A stretch of 64,000 nucleotides of DNA from Charina bottae (taxonomy: Eukaryota; Chordata; Lepidosauria; Squamata; Charinaidae). Made by a program: the position numbers and the translations under genes. Every line of letters begins with the position of its first letter. Position 1 is the stretch's first letter. The stretch covers positions 2,888,001 to 2,952,000 of the forward strand of contig JALMGJ010000006.1 in the NCBI GenBank assembly GCA_023362775.1, given 5' to 3'. Positions 21,950-34,224 of the stretch are shown one piece after another. Under the pieces are notes generated by a model. That model saw only the letters and a list, made by a program, of their open reading frames with translations, was not told the DNA's origin and ran no database searches.

Positions 21950-22954
21950 AGGGCGAGCGAAGAGCCGCCTGGGAGAGGAAGAAGGATGAAAAAGAAGGCC
22001 CGGCGACCCACTCACCTTGCCCGCCTTAGGAGCGACGGGGGAGGACGGAGCCCAGAACAGGAGGCTTGCCAGCTTCTGTGCCCTCAGGCTAATCCACGGC
22101 GAGCGCCTTTTCTCCAGCTTGGATCCCCACCCAGCTCGGCTCCACCCTCTCAATCAATCACCCCCAGGAAAAGACGCCACTGCGGTAGCTTTTTCTGCAG
22201 TATCTTTGGAAGGCCATCTTCCAAAGTCAGAAAGACGCCCCTCCCCTCTCCTCCCGCCCCCCATTGCCTGCAGTAGCAGCAGCAACAACAATAACAGCAG
22301 CAGCAAAAACAGGGCCACCCCCTCCTCATCCCTGCAACTTCTAGATTGCTTCTCATCGCCAGCCCAGGTGAGTTTCAGTAGAAGGAAATTCGCTGGTCAA
22401 TTTCGCCATGCCATATTTGGGGGGGGGGGGAAGAGGGATCCTGGTCAGTTTCCTCAAGTCCCTTTTCTTCTGACCCCTGCACTCTGCCCTTTGATGTAGA
22501 GATCTACAGATCCCACTTGGCTGCTCTATATTTCCTGCAGGTTGAACCATCAAACCGCCTCGGTGGCAAAGAGAAGGGTCGTGGAATGCAGCGATTCACA
22601 TCTGCCTGGAAAATCGTTCTAGATGGAAATACACTTTGCCTATGCTCAGAGACACCCACATTATTACTTGGGGTCCCCCCCCCAGGACTGAAATCAAGAG
22701 TTTAGAGGCCGTGTTAAGCTCTAAATAATGATGCTAACGATCTAGAACAGGGATATTTGAGGCCACGAATTCGCTCTGAAATTGCAATCTTGTTTTGGAA
22801 AGCGGCCAAGAGATTTTCGAGGGGGGAGAGGAGGGGGTGGAGAGAGACGGCAGAAGGAAAATGTCTGCTGCTGAACTCGCAGGGCCGAAATCGGATTTCT
22901 GAAGGGATGGGAGGTAGCGAAGGCTGCAGCCTTAAACCCACCCACTGAATGATG

Positions 22955-23066
22955 AAGGAAGGAAGGAAGGAAGGAAGGAAGGAAGGAAGGAAGGAAGGAA
23001 GGAAGGAAGGAAGGAAGGAAGGAAGGAAGGAAGGAAGGAAGGAAGGAAGGAAGGAAGGAAGGAAGG
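22955..23066. repeat. (GGAA)n microsatellite
   Basis: About 28 uninterrupted GGAA units. It sits directly within the CpG-rich block. GGAA tandem repeats are potential ETS-factor binding arrays (general knowledge, not tested here). Confidence 0.97.
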
Positions 23067-25234
23067 GTTTAATGTGCTCTGCCTTAAGCCTTTGCCTGAC
23101 CACATTCCCCAAGTGGGCGCCCGACCCGAGTCTCCCCCAGGTCTAAACCCGAACCGCCAGCGCAATCGCGCCCTCCACCCGCTTCCGCGCCCTTCCCTGC
23201 GCGCTCATTCCCAGCCAGGCGCGCTTGGAGCTCATGTGGCCAAACCACAGAGCCATAAAAGAGGGAGGGCGCCGGGGTCCCGGCGCGTTCGTTTCCACGC
23301 ACAGTTTGGGGAAGAAGGGAAGCCCTGAGCTCCTCCGAGCGCGGCTCCGTTGGACGGCCGGAGCCCGGGAGGCGGCGAGCAGGCGAGTCGCGTGTCGCTT
23401 TGCCCGGAAAGGAACCCTTCGCCGCGTCGTCGATGCGCCCGGGCGGTTGCCCCCGTCTAAAGACCCACCTGGCGGCTCAGACACGAGCGAGGGGCTCCGC
23501 GGGAGGCCGAGGAGAAGCGAGGAGGCCCGAGGAGGCAACGGCATTCTCGAAGCGTCTCCAAAAAGACCTCCAGCCAAGGGCGGAGAGAGTAGAGTGGGGT
23601 GGTCTGGGATCACTAGCGGGTGTGTGTGTGTGTGTCTCTCTCTGTGTGTGTAAAATCACACAACCCGGAATGCCAAAATCCTAAGCATCCAAGAGCAGGA
23701 ACAAGCAGACCAGCAGCGGCAGCGTTCTCACGTTCCTCGACGCGGCCCGTCGCGAACTTCCCCCACGCACCAGGCGAGATGCCACTGCCGTGTGATTAGG
23801 AGACCCGCTACTCACAAACCCTGCCCCGCCTAACAAAGATTACCCGCTGCCTCCCGCCTTCAAATTCGGCTCCCCTTCTCTCGGAAGACCAGATTCCAGA
23901 ATACACGTGTCGCCAAGCCCTGCCCGAGCTTATTTCCCCACCAAGAGGCGGCGGGGGCTTGCGCTTCGGCCCTCTCCCCTCCCCCCAGCCCCCTCGAAAA
24001 CCCTGCGGGACCCCCGCCTTGAGGCGTGTAAGAGACAAAGATTCCCCGCAGCACGTCTGCAAGCGCTGGACACGCGCGGCAAAGAGCCTCCGAGCCCTCC
24101 CTACGCGAGCCGAGGTGTTTAAAAAACCCCGTAAAAGACACGGGTACCCAGGCATATTCCCATTTCCTTTGGCTACCGAAACCCTCCGCTCCGCTCCCGG
24201 ACCATCCACGGGTCCGGAACGAGTCCCCGGCCCGGCCGTCGGGCTCCAGCCCAAAGACTTACCCGGCTCGGGCGAGGAGGCGGCGCGGTCCCCCTCCGTC
24301 CCTGCGCCCCATCCGAGGCGCCGTCTTCCCCCGCCGCAGGGCAGCCTTCTCTTTTTCCTCTTCAGCCGCCCGCGTCCGCCCCGAACACGTCGGAAGGGGG
24401 CCGGGGGTCGGGAAAGGGCGGGCGGGGGCGCGAGGAAGGACAAAGCGCAGCGCCCCAACCGGGCTGGGCTCTCCCCTCGTGCAGCCCGGGCGGGGGAGGC
24501 AGAAGGAGCGGCGAGGCCGGGAGGGAAGCGAGCCCCGAAGCGCTCCGCGGTCCCGGCGTTCCGGCGGATCAGGTGTCGCGGGCGGCGCGCAAAGAGCCAG
24601 GTGGGGCGGTGGGGCCGCCTGCTCCGCCCTCTCCCCGCACGAACCAGCCCCCCCCGCCACTTGCCCGCCCGATCGCGGGGGGGTGGCAAAGCCGGGGGTC
24701 CCCTTTTCCCCTCCCCCAGGCAAACCTTTGGGAGCGCCCGCGAGAGGGGCGAGGCCGTCAGTGCCCCCCCCGGCGGCTGCCATTGGTCGGGGGCGGGCGG
24801 GGGCGGGGGCGGGCCTCCTCCGCCTGGCTCCCCTCGGGGCCCAGCGAAGTTTGCCGCAGAAGACCTGCGCCTCCGCCTCGGCTGGCCGCCCGAGGAGCCT
24901 AGCCTCCCCCCGCAGCGAACCCAGATTATCGCAGCAGGCGGGGTTGAGGCTCCCCGCCCCTCCGAGCTGCGGAACCGGGGCGGAGAAGGCTTGGCCTTCT
25001 CGCCCGCTTTCGGGCGGGGGTCCTCCGGCTAGCCGTCGGGTGTGGGTGGCAGAGGGCCGGGAAAGGGGGTGGCAGGGGCGTGTGCACGTGGGAAGGCGCG
25101 TTCCCCGGGCTGAACGCATTTCCCCCCGAATTTCCCTTGCTGGGAATGAGGGCGGAGGTCCAGAAACGCCCCCCGCCCAGCAACGGCGAAGCCCGGCAGA
25201 GTCGCCTCTCGCCTGCCCGGCCCCGTCCAGGCTA

Positions 25235-25560
25235 CCTCGGAGAAGGTCATTATGATGACCAATACACAATCATATTGGTCGCTAAGAAAGCGGGGCTTCG
25301 GCGGATCTCTCGGCGGCCCCGCCCTGGAGAGCCGCGGGCCCCGCATTCCGCCGCGCCGCTCCGGAGCCGAGATGGAGGCCCGCCGTCCCCGAGAGGAATT
25401 CCATGCCCATCAATTATGCAGCCGAATAAATTAGTCGCCGGTTCTTATCTCCCCAACTGAAGAACAGGGCATGATGCACAATAAGTAAGCCTACTAATTA
25501 ATAATTATTTTATTTCATTATGAGCCGTAAGTAATAATAAATAAATGAGATTGCCCCTCC
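25235..25560. promoter_or_regulatory. AT-rich element inside the CpG island (candidate conserved regulatory element)
   Basis: Two AT-rich tracts interrupt very GC-rich DNA. The first (25247-25285) has ggtcattatgatgacc, almost its own reverse complement, and two oppositely oriented CCAAT boxes (gaccaatac, atattggtc). The second (25395-25545) is dense in homeodomain-like cores (caattatg, ctaattaataattatt, tcattatg). The base composition differs sharply from both flanks and there is no ORF. Cross-species conservation cannot be assessed from here. Confidence 0.45.
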
Positions 25561-27180
25561 TTGTCCCTTTCCCCCTTTGAGCTGGAGAAACAGTTTTGCG
25601 GGCACCCGGTTCGGCCCGATCCACCACCACTCCTCTCCTGAGGGAGCTGGGAGAGTGCAGGAGCCCCCGGCCGGATCAGGCCGCCTTTAGCCCCCCCCCC
25701 CTCAAAAAAACCAAACCGTCCCCCGCTCCCGGCTAAAAAAAAAGCAGCAGCGCGGGCTTGGAAGTGAAGGCGCCGCTTTGCCCAGTATCGCGACCCCGGA
25801 GGACCACCGCCCCTATTATCCGCAGCCGGGTTAAGGGGCGCGCTGGCGAGGGGTGATGGGAGCTGAGTTGCCCTCCAGACTATCTTCGGGCGGGGGTCCC
25901 TGCTGGATGGAAACGGCAGACGCTGCCCAGGCGGACCGACGGGGCCATCAGTGGGATAGGGGGAGGGTGTGGGGTTTCCCTCCCCCTCCCCTTCCCCCGG
26001 TTAAGCCCTTTTAGGGGAAGGGGCGAGGAAGACAGAGCGGCGGCCTCCATCCAGAGCAGCAAAGCCGTCGCGGAGAGAGAGAACACAGCCTGCTGGTCGT
26101 GTGAACGCGCGCGCACAGAGCGCCAACAGCCCGTCGAACTTCACCCCCCCCCCCACGCACTGTACGCTCTGTCCCTCCCAAGGGGTCTCCGGGTGGCCCC
26201 CCTTAAGCTGGGAGCGGAAACGTTCAAGACAGCCTTCGGCGAGAATAAATATTTATTTTCTCGACACGTGTGCACGCGTACACAAGAATTTTCAAAAGAA
26301 GGCACCTGCCTCCTTCGCAAGCTACGAAGGTCGATACCCCTTCGGTAGTAATACGCTAGCGAAAAATGTATTGCATTGTGATCAAATAGGTTTGCGAATA
26401 GGCGTTAGCAAAATTATACGCAATTTTGGCTCGAACATCTATCGAGCATCATTTTAAAACCGCCGTTTGCGGACTTGGGAAGCGACCCGCTTGCCTTGCT
26501 CAGAATCCGGCGGCTGAGAACGGCGGCCGAAAGTCCCGCGAGTGCGGACCCGGCTCAGTCTGGCAGGGACCCCGGCAACCTCGAAACGGAGACCCGGGCC
26601 AGGCGGGACTCGGGGGGGGGGGCTCCCCGAATTTCGCGGGACCAAGTATCAGGGCAGCCAGACGGTGGGCTGCCCAGCGGGCCGGGAGGAGACGGGAGCG
26701 GGCCTCTTCCCCGCGCCCCCCCCCCCGTCGCAGATACTAAGCAGGCTGGCCGGGTCGCCTTGCCTGGCGAAGAGACCTGCACGACTCGGAAGCCTGCGCT
26801 CTTTGGGAGCCTAATCGCGGAATTGTCGGCAGGGAATGTTGGATTTCCCCCGCCCCCAACCTCTCCCCCACCCACCCCGCCGGTAAACAAGCCGGGCTTT
26901 TCCGATTACCTCTCCATTTCTCTCTCTCTCTCTCTCTCTCTCTCTTCTTCCTCCCCGGAGCTGACGACGCGGGCGGGGTCTGGAAAGCGTCTCCCCGCGG
27001 ACGCTCCCCCGCTTCGGGGCTGGCCCCCTCCCAGCGGAAGGCGCCTGCGAACCAAGCAGATAGAGACGATCTAGCGGCTTCTGCGCGGACCCGCGGCGTC
27101 TTTTTGCCCGAAGGGGCCCTTCTCTCCGATTGTATTCCCACGACCCAGTGACCTGGGGTTAACTGAACCCGGGACTCCTA

Positions 27181-28129
27181 TTTAATACGTTTGCTTGGCT
27201 GCCCACGAGGAATCCCAATTGGGGGAGGGGTGTTTCGTGCCACACCAGACATCACCAAGGAGCCGGCCCTGTTTTCTCTCAGATTTTGGATTTGTTGGGT
27301 CTTTCTTCTATCTGCCCCCACCAAGAACAAAAATGCACCTAATAATCCGCTGGAATTAAAACTGCCCTTATTAGGGCGATACCCCTGAGAGGCTGGCCCT
27401 GATCGAAGGCAAGGAGGCACCTTCTGAGATGCGCGGCTCTCCGTGGGTCCATCCACACAACACACTCAAGCGGATCCTGAATTAACACCTTCTCTGGGTT
27501 CGCACACTGCGTGCCATAAGCGAACCAAACGGGCTACGTTTGCATAAGCCACGAGAAAGCCTAATCCAGGTTAGCATTAACCAAGCTTCAACACATAGTG
27601 CGCACACAGTCGCTTTGCGAGTGACCTGGCTAAAGGTGTCGTGTGAACGCAGCCACGGGGACCGTGGACTTCCAGGTCTGGAGGGTCTTTCCCGCGAGCT
27701 GAAAGGCAAGCGGTTCCTGGGCCTGTCTACTCAGGAGGAACTGCGAGCCCGCCGGAGTGGGCTGGTCTCCCGGGGCCTGCCTTCGGGGATGCCAGCCGAA
27801 GCGCCCCTCAGGTAGCTTCTTCGCGTCGCTCCAGGTGGAAGGAAAGAAAACCGACCAAGCCAACTTTAAGCAAAACGGCGGTAGAGCGACCGACACCCAT
27901 GAGATCCCATGGAGGCCAACGGGTCTGCTCTAAATCTGGGACCGGGACCTTGCGGTGATCCCACGGTAGGCTCATCGAACCACGGTTTATTGAAGGAACT
28001 CTGCGGGTCGGGCGGCGTACAAATTTAATAAATAAATAAACCCGTGTTTCTGACCTGAACCTGGAACTAGAGATAAGGCTGAATCTGCGAAACCATGAGG
28101 CTGAAGTGGGTTTGGGCCTCCTGTGGTTC
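27181..28129. other. Intermediate-GC sequence between CpG blocks
   Basis: No gene recognised. At 28000-28045 (tctgcgggtcgggcggcgta, caaatttaataaataaataa) there is an L2/CR1-type LINE 3' end. Confidence 0.5.
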
Positions 28130-29560
28130 AGTGAGTCGTGGGAACGCAACCGTTGTCGGGTTCACCCCCGCATCATGCCTCACTTGGCTTAATCAGGGCT
28201 ACCCGACCCAGTTCCACGTGGCTAAATCAAAATCAAAGGCACCGCCTCGGGCGGCGTTCCCACGACCCATGCCCGAACCCGCCAACGTCCCCAAGAGGAG
28301 GCTTTTTGTCCTTCCCGCAACCCGAGAAAGGTTTAGCCCCAGCGGCTTCCCCACGTGCGACGCGGGAGTCCCGGCGGCCCTGGAGAACGGGGCCATCGCG
28401 GGGAAGCGGGACGCCTGGCTCCGGCGCAAGGAATTGGGGGGGGTCCTCATCACCCCGCCGGCGATCCCCGCCCGCGGGGAAGGGCCGAGCCCCGCGGCTC
28501 CTCCCGGCTTTCCTCCCCCCGGCAGGGAATAACGGGGTGGGGGGGGGAGCCCCTGCGCACCTGCGCGGAGGCGGAGCCGGGCGCCCGGGGGGGCGGGGCG
28601 GGCGGAGAGGCCGGCGGGGCTCCGCTCAACCCCGGCCCGCCTTACCTGGGCACCGGGCGGGCGGGCGGGCGGACGGTCCGGCGGGCTGGCTCCGGCCCGG
28701 GCCCGGCCGCCCTTTATACAGCCTCCGCTTGGGCAGGCGCCTCCCTCCGCGCCCGCCCGGTGCCCACTTACCTGCTGGCGTGGCCGGCCCCGCGCCAGGC
28801 GAAAGGCGATCCGGGCGACACCTGAGCCGGCCCGGGGATCCGGTGTCCTGGGCGGCCTGAGCCCGGCGGGCGGGCGGGCGGGCGGGCGAGGGGGAAGGGG
28901 CCTTGGCGGCAGGCGGGGCCTTTTTAAAAATTTACGCGCCCCCCGCGGCCCATTTTCCAGGGGGCTGCGGCGCGCCTCCCCCTCGTCGGCCTTCCTTTGT
29001 CCAGCGCCGAGCAGGAAGGCCGGCCAACCAGCAGTGGGGGCGGGGGGGGGGCGAAAATGGAGGGCGGCATCTGGAGGCCGGCCGCCCCCCTTAAGGAAAG
29101 CGCCCCTGCACAGATTTTGCCCAACCTGGCGCCCCCGGGCCACGGGGAGCGGGGAGCCCAATCACCCCTCGCCACCAGCCAGCTGGGAAGGACGCGCGCC
29201 CGGCCCTCAAGGCCGAGGTGGGGGGGGGTCTAGCCTGGGTCCCGCTCCCTGCATCGGGCCCCGATAGCGCCGGCGCTTCAGCGGACGTTCAACCTGCCCG
29301 GCCCAACGTTTCCGCTGAGCCCCCCCAAAGTCCCCACTGTGGTTAATCCGGAAGGAACGAAGCGCCTTTGGGCACGCGTTCATCCCCAAGCCGGCGCCCT
29401 CCAGGTGCACTGGCCAGGATCCTGCACCCCCGGAGGGCGCCGGCCTGAGGAAGGCCAAGGGCGGCCGACCTATCCAGGGTGGTCTGGGGGGACAGGGCGC
29501 CTCCTTTTCCGCCCCGGATTGTGGCTTTCCCGTTTGCGAACATTTCATCCATTCCTTGAT
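28130..29560 (-). promoter_or_regulatory. CpG island with minus-strand TATA box and splice donors
   Basis: Very high CpG density, peaking at 28330-29250. On the minus strand there is a clear TATA box, ggctgtataaagggcgg (TATAAAG at 28718-28712). A consensus splice donor cccag|gtaagg follows about 70 nt downstream (28646|28645). A second donor, agcag|gtaagt, lies just upstream at 28772|28771 and would end a first exon from a start further right. Both point toward the miR-183/96 hairpins about 23 kb away. The inferred role is a core promoter and alternative first exons of the primary microRNA transcript or of another lncRNA. Confidence 0.55.
28712..28718 (-). promoter_or_regulatory. Candidate TATA box
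   Basis: TATAAAG on the minus strand in otherwise GC-only surroundings, with the expected start site near 28687. It is supported only by motif and context. Confidence 0.5.
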
Positions 29561-29657
29561 ACAATAATCGTTTAAATTCGGATCCATCTTCCACGACGTC
29601 TTTCAGGATAGTTTAATTTTATTTATTAATAACCTATGTCTCTCCAAGGTGGTGTAT

Positions 29658-29715
29658 CACAGATTTATTTTTATTTTTATTATTATTATTTTTATTATTA
29701 TTATTATTTTATCGC
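29658..29715. repeat. (ATT)n microsatellite
   Basis: tttattattattatttttat-type tract, imperfect. Confidence 0.9.
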
Positions 29716-30007
29716 AGCAATAAGACTTCAGAATCAAATGCACAATAAATCGCAAAACCCCGTAGAATAATTAAGGAAGCCCTTTTTTCGGGAGGCAGCG
29801 GGGCGAACTCGCGGCTCGGCAGAAGCGAACCTTACGGGGATTCTGTTAGGCTGGAGTTTCCTGGGGTCGCCTCGAAATCTCCCCCTTTCTGGGAGAATGA
29901 GAAGGCGTGGAGGGGAGAGAAAATAGGAGTTAATTAATTACTTGCAGTTTTCCCTAGAAATATTGTATACTGCCGTGTACACTTGAGTCACTAGCAGGAT
30001 CCTGGAA

Positions 30008-30050
<43 letters not shown>

Positions 30051-30090
30051 TATTATTAATAATAATAATAATAATAGTAGTAGTAGTAGT

Positions 30091-30121
<31 letters not shown>

Positions 30122-30122
30122 G
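30008..30122. repeat. Compound (AAT)n-(AGT)n-(AGC)n microsatellite
   Basis: A run of aat units changes to agt and then agc units (30077-30120). The homopolymeric ORFs across it (poly-L, poly-A, poly-I) are artefacts. Confidence 0.95.
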
Positions 30123-30299
30123 CCGCCTCTGTGGGGTGTTGTTCTTTCCCCTTGTGACCTTCTTCAGATGTTTCTCCATCCAATGGATTCCAATTTCTAA
30201 GCGAAAGTAGAATTCCGATTCCGGTTAATATCCTGGGCAAATTCCCACGTGCTGAGAGCTACTCTTTATTTCTACACCAGTGACAACCGGCAGCTGTCT

Positions 30300-31510
30300 G
30301 CGGGTCTCCCCTCAAAAGAAAGGGAGCCCAGGGCGAGCTGCCTGCTCCTCTGGCGTAGCGTACGAGTGTTCCTGGGGCGGTGCTTTCCCACGTGCCAGCC
30401 AGCCTCCCGAATCAGCTTCGTTACCCTTGGAGAATGCAGCCGATGATAGCAACCCCGCCCCCCCCCCCGAAATTTCCTGTTCTGAGAAGGAAGCTTCATC
30501 CATATTTGTGAAAAGACGCGTGTGGGTGTTCACACGTGCTTGGGAGTTTTCTTAAACCACCATCTTCAGGCAGCGGGGGAAGAGTCGTCGTTTGGAAAGA
30601 AAGGGCGAGCCAGGGGGGAAAAAAAGCGCACTTCTATAGAAATGTGTCCAGGAAGCAACAGGGAATGGAGGATAACCAAACCAGTTGGGTCACTTGGCGG
30701 AGAAAGACGCCCCGCCCCCCCGCGGTGGGATCGGGTTGCTAAAAGCCTGGCCCGCCGGCGAGGATTAAAGCGGAAAAGCTTCAGACCTGGGGGGGGGGGG
30801 GGAGAAGGGAGGGGCCCCGCTGGGGCTGAGAAGGCCAGTCGTGGAAAGGAGGGCGATCGGATCTGCACCCCCCCCCCCCGGGACCCTGTCTTGCTTGGTC
30901 CCCGACTGCAGACACAATGTTTATTATTATTATTATTATTAGATATTATTTAATAATAATGTAATTAGTATTGTTATTATTATTCCTCCTCCGCCTCCCC
31001 CTTTTTTAAAAACGGTTTTTTCGTTGGCAGGAAACCCCGAAACATAAGAGAAGGAATGAAAATCCGGAAGGCGCGCGCGATTTTGAGCAAACTCAGCGGC
31101 AGCTTCTTCAAGAGAAAAGGCGTCGCGCGGGGGGGGGTGGATGGGGGGGGCGAAGAGAGCCGCCGGGCAACGTCGCCCCCTGAAAGAAACAGCACCACCT
31201 CCCGGCGGGTTGGCTGCAAGGAACGCCCTCCTGTCCCGAGAGGCCGGCGCACGCCGGGCCCGTTACTCCCGAGGAAACCACCGGCTTTGTAGCCCCCCTC
31301 GCCCTCCTCCTTTGGGGGGCTCCGAAAGCTACCTGTCCCATTGGCTTCCCTGAGCTGAAATGCATCCCACTCCATGCAGAATTAAATTGCAACGGGAGGA
31401 AAATGCAACGAAAGGCAACTTGCAACGGGGCGGGGGGGGGGGGGGAAAGGGCGGGGCGCGCAGAAACTCAGCGAAACTTCCAAGCCTCGTTTAAACTCAG
31501 ACCGAAACGT
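30300..31510. promoter_or_regulatory. CpG-rich block with long G-runs
   Basis: Moderately to strongly CpG-rich. It has G-runs of 10 or more (30790-30802 and 31431-31444) and C-runs (30870-30879) able to form G-quadruplexes on one or other strand. An (ATT)n tract lies at 30918-30965. There is no supported ORF. It forms the right edge of the CpG-rich domain. Confidence 0.45.
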
Positions 31511-32425
31511 CAATGTAAAGGCGAACCGTGTTTTCTGTCCTTCCGTCCGTTTCTATTGCCTTCTGGCTCCGAGTACTGGAACTCCATTGATGCTCCTTTT
31601 GGGAACCAGAATCTTTCGGCTTGTATCATGCTTAAATAAATAAAGATAACAACATGAGAGAAGACTGTTGTGCCTTGAGTTACTGTACAGGGTTTTTCTT
31701 CACCCTATAACTAAATTTCAGAAATAGAAGAAAACAAAGCGGAGTTCCTGCAGTTGGTGGAAATCAGATTCTTTAAAACATTAAGCCAGCAAAATTAAAC
31801 ACACTTTCAACAGACACAGAATTACTGTAGTCAAATCATACTTATTTATATTGTAAGTATTTTTGAAATATGTTAATATTTTATTGATGCAAAAGTGCAG
31901 TCTTCCATTTATTTTATCTGGGACATGCAAGAAATTATTCTGATCATTGGTGGCTTAAGGATAACGTCTTTGCACACAGAATTTTAAAAGCAACGCTCTC
32001 TTTCTATCTCTGTATTTTGGAATTGAAATTAAAAAGTTTGCAATTGCAATTTAAATTTTAAGTTAAATGGGATTTTCCAGCGAAAAACTACAGACTGCCT
32101 TGAACTGCCATATCCCCCCCCCCCCAGGATTAGGGTACCACTCTGGATCTTGTGATGCTACCAATAGCAAAGTATCCCTGTTGCACGTTCAGAATACATT
32201 TAGACTCCCAGTTTTAGCTTAAATTATTCTTCTATGAACAAGTTCCACAAAGAGCAACTCAGAGTAAGGAAGGTGAGTAGCTTTCAGATGAAAACACATA
32301 AATGGGGGAAGATTAGGGTTAGGGCAATCTTGGGCTGTTCACACAGAATGCTAAACCCAGTTTCGCCTAGCAAGGACTGATTCACACAACATGTTATGAC
32401 AATGATGGGGGTTTCCCACAACACA
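31511..32425. other. AT-rich unassigned intergenic DNA
   Basis: Composition falls sharply to AT-rich at about 31600, marking the end of the CpG domain. No gene or recognisable repeat. Confidence 0.4.
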
Positions 32426-32810
32426 CAGTTGTTGTTGTTCAGTCGTTTAGTCGTGTCCGACTCTTCGTGACCTCATGGACCATAGCACGCCAGGCCTTCC
32501 TGTCCTCCACTGTCTCCCGGAGTTTACTCAAGTTCATGTTCATTACATCGGTGATGCTATCTAACCGTCTCATCCTCTGCCGTCCCCTTCTCCTTTTGCC
32601 TTCAGTCTTTCCCAGTATCGGGGTCTTTTCCAGTGAGTCCTCTCTTCGCATTAGGTGGCCAAAGTATTTGAGCTTCAGCTTCAGCATCTGTCCTTCCAAT
32701 GAGCAGTCAGGGTTGATTTCCTTTAGGATTGACTGGTTTGACCTCCTTGCAGTCCAAGGGACTCTCAAGAGTCTTCTCCAGCACCACAGCTCGAAAGCAT
32801 CAATTCTTGA
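32426..32810 (-). mobile_element. BovB (RTE) LINE 3' fragment
   Basis: The minus-strand frame 32768-32439 encodes the BovB ORF2 C-terminus (ends VTKSRTRLND). The tail at 32426-32440 is the complement of aacaacaacaac. The 5' end is truncated at about 32810. It is very similar to the copies at 286-755 and 43556-45134. Confidence 0.93.
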
Positions 32811-32886
32811 ACTCTCTTTGTATCAACCTAGCCTGCAGGCTCCATTTTCTTGGCATGATAGAAAAGGAGTTTGCCATTGCCTTCTG

Positions 32887-32915
32887 AATCATCATCATCA
32901 TCATTATTATTATTA

Positions 32916-32962
<47 letters not shown>
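32887..32962. repeat. (ATC)n-(ATT)n microsatellite
   Basis: atcatcatcatc followed by about 20 ATT units. Confidence 0.95.
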
Positions 32963-32963
<1 letters not shown>

Positions 32964-34224
32964 TATAGTCCTGAACTTCCTCTTCCTCTGCTTCTGACAA
33001 GCAAACAGAGGAGGATTGAAATGTGCAGATGCCCAATTTTGTAGGTATTTGGCCACCCTCTGTCTGCTTGCTCCGGTTCTAAGATCTAGTCTTCATGGAT
33101 TTGAATAAATGTATTTAACTCATTCCTCCTGTATTGTATTCCCGATCAAAATTATAACCCCTCCACCCTCAAGTTCTGCCATTTTCTGTGGTACCATGGA
33201 CAATAATCAGGGGTGACCAGAGTCACTTCTGTGCAGTTGGTGTTTCCTTATTTAAACCAATCCCATTTAATTTCTTAATTTTCCAAATTAGCTGACATGA
33301 ATGGGAACATCACATGGTTGTGGCTGCCATCTTGACTTGTTTGCCCGCTGTGGACACACCTGGCCAGAAGAGAACCCGGGTGTGTGTGCGAGTTTACTCA
33401 GGGTCTTCTGACTCAAACGACTGGACAGTAGCTAAGACTTTGGAAAATGCAGCCGCCAGACCAGATAATGTTCACCGCTCTCTTGTCTGCAGGAGCCAAC
33501 TCCGATGCGTCTGGGCGCTCGGAAATAGGACTGGGCTTCTTTTCCAGCTGCTCTAAGCACCTGATAGACTGCTTTTGTACATGGAGGCCCTGCTGAGCCG
33601 TCCTCGATAGAAGCCCCTGATAACTCTGCAGGGCGAGGGAACACAAGTCCAGCTTCCTGCCACGCTGGGAATGCAGTTCCCCGAATTCCCAAATTTTGCC
33701 CATCCTGTGAATTCTTCCATTGGCTGGCTTCCTGAAATCAGGTTGGAGAAGCGAAACAGAGGCTGACATGGAAGAACGGACCTGCGGCGGCTGGCTCACC
33801 CATTGCTGAGCATCCTAGCAGGTTTCATTCTCTGGCCCCCCACCCCTCGGCCCCCACCCCTCTTTCTGGGAGGGTGGGATCACGTTTCTGCAGTCCTCCG
33901 GCGCGCTTCCTGTTCCCCTGGCGAGGCTGATGGCAGATGGCACAGGGCAGCGTTGCTGCTGCTGGCGACCCGGGCTGGGGCTGGGGAATTAACCGTGTTC
34001 CAGATTACCATCGCGTTTTGGCCTAAGCCATGGTTTCCTGTGGGGCGACAGGCCGGCCTTCGACTGCCTGGGCTCCGAGCGTGGAGAAGACAGGAAAGGC
34101 GGTGGCCTCATCCCAGCGAAGCAGAGAAGAAGATATGGTAAAATAGGGGCTGGGTGATGCCATCGTGGGCCTCCCCGCCATTTCGCCCTGGTGGACTCGC
34201 TGTAGGTGGGTCAGCCTACGGTGG
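32963..34224. other. Unassigned intergenic DNA
   Basis: No gene recognised. At 33308-33362 (tcacatggttgtggctgcc, atcttgacttgtttgcccg, ctgtggacac) there is a right half of the foldback repeat described at 12533-12681. Confidence 0.4.

Larger units (their letters stand above)
21950..27180. promoter_or_regulatory. Large CpG-island complex
   Basis: Sustained high GC and CpG density, strongest at 23080-25230 and 26455-27100, broken by a (GGAA)n array at 22955-23066 and an AT-rich island at 25235-25560. Minus-strand consensus splice donors occur at 24263|24262 (gccgg|gtaagt) and 22016|22015 (gcaag|gtgagt). A plus-strand donor (cccag|gtgagt) is near 22367. A plus-strand TATA-like ccataaaagaggg is at about 23252. 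Overlapping long ORFs on both strands (up to 357 aa at 23959-25032) show no recognisable domain. I infer a non-coding promoter region, possibly bidirectional, upstream of the microRNA cluster. Confidence 0.6.

Noticed and set aside
23808..25269. Long overlapping ORFs of 258-357 aa on both strands in the CpG island
   Set aside because: They overlap on opposite strands, are Pro/Arg/Gly/Ala-rich, show no recognisable domain, and arise from the scarcity of stop codons in GC-rich DNA.
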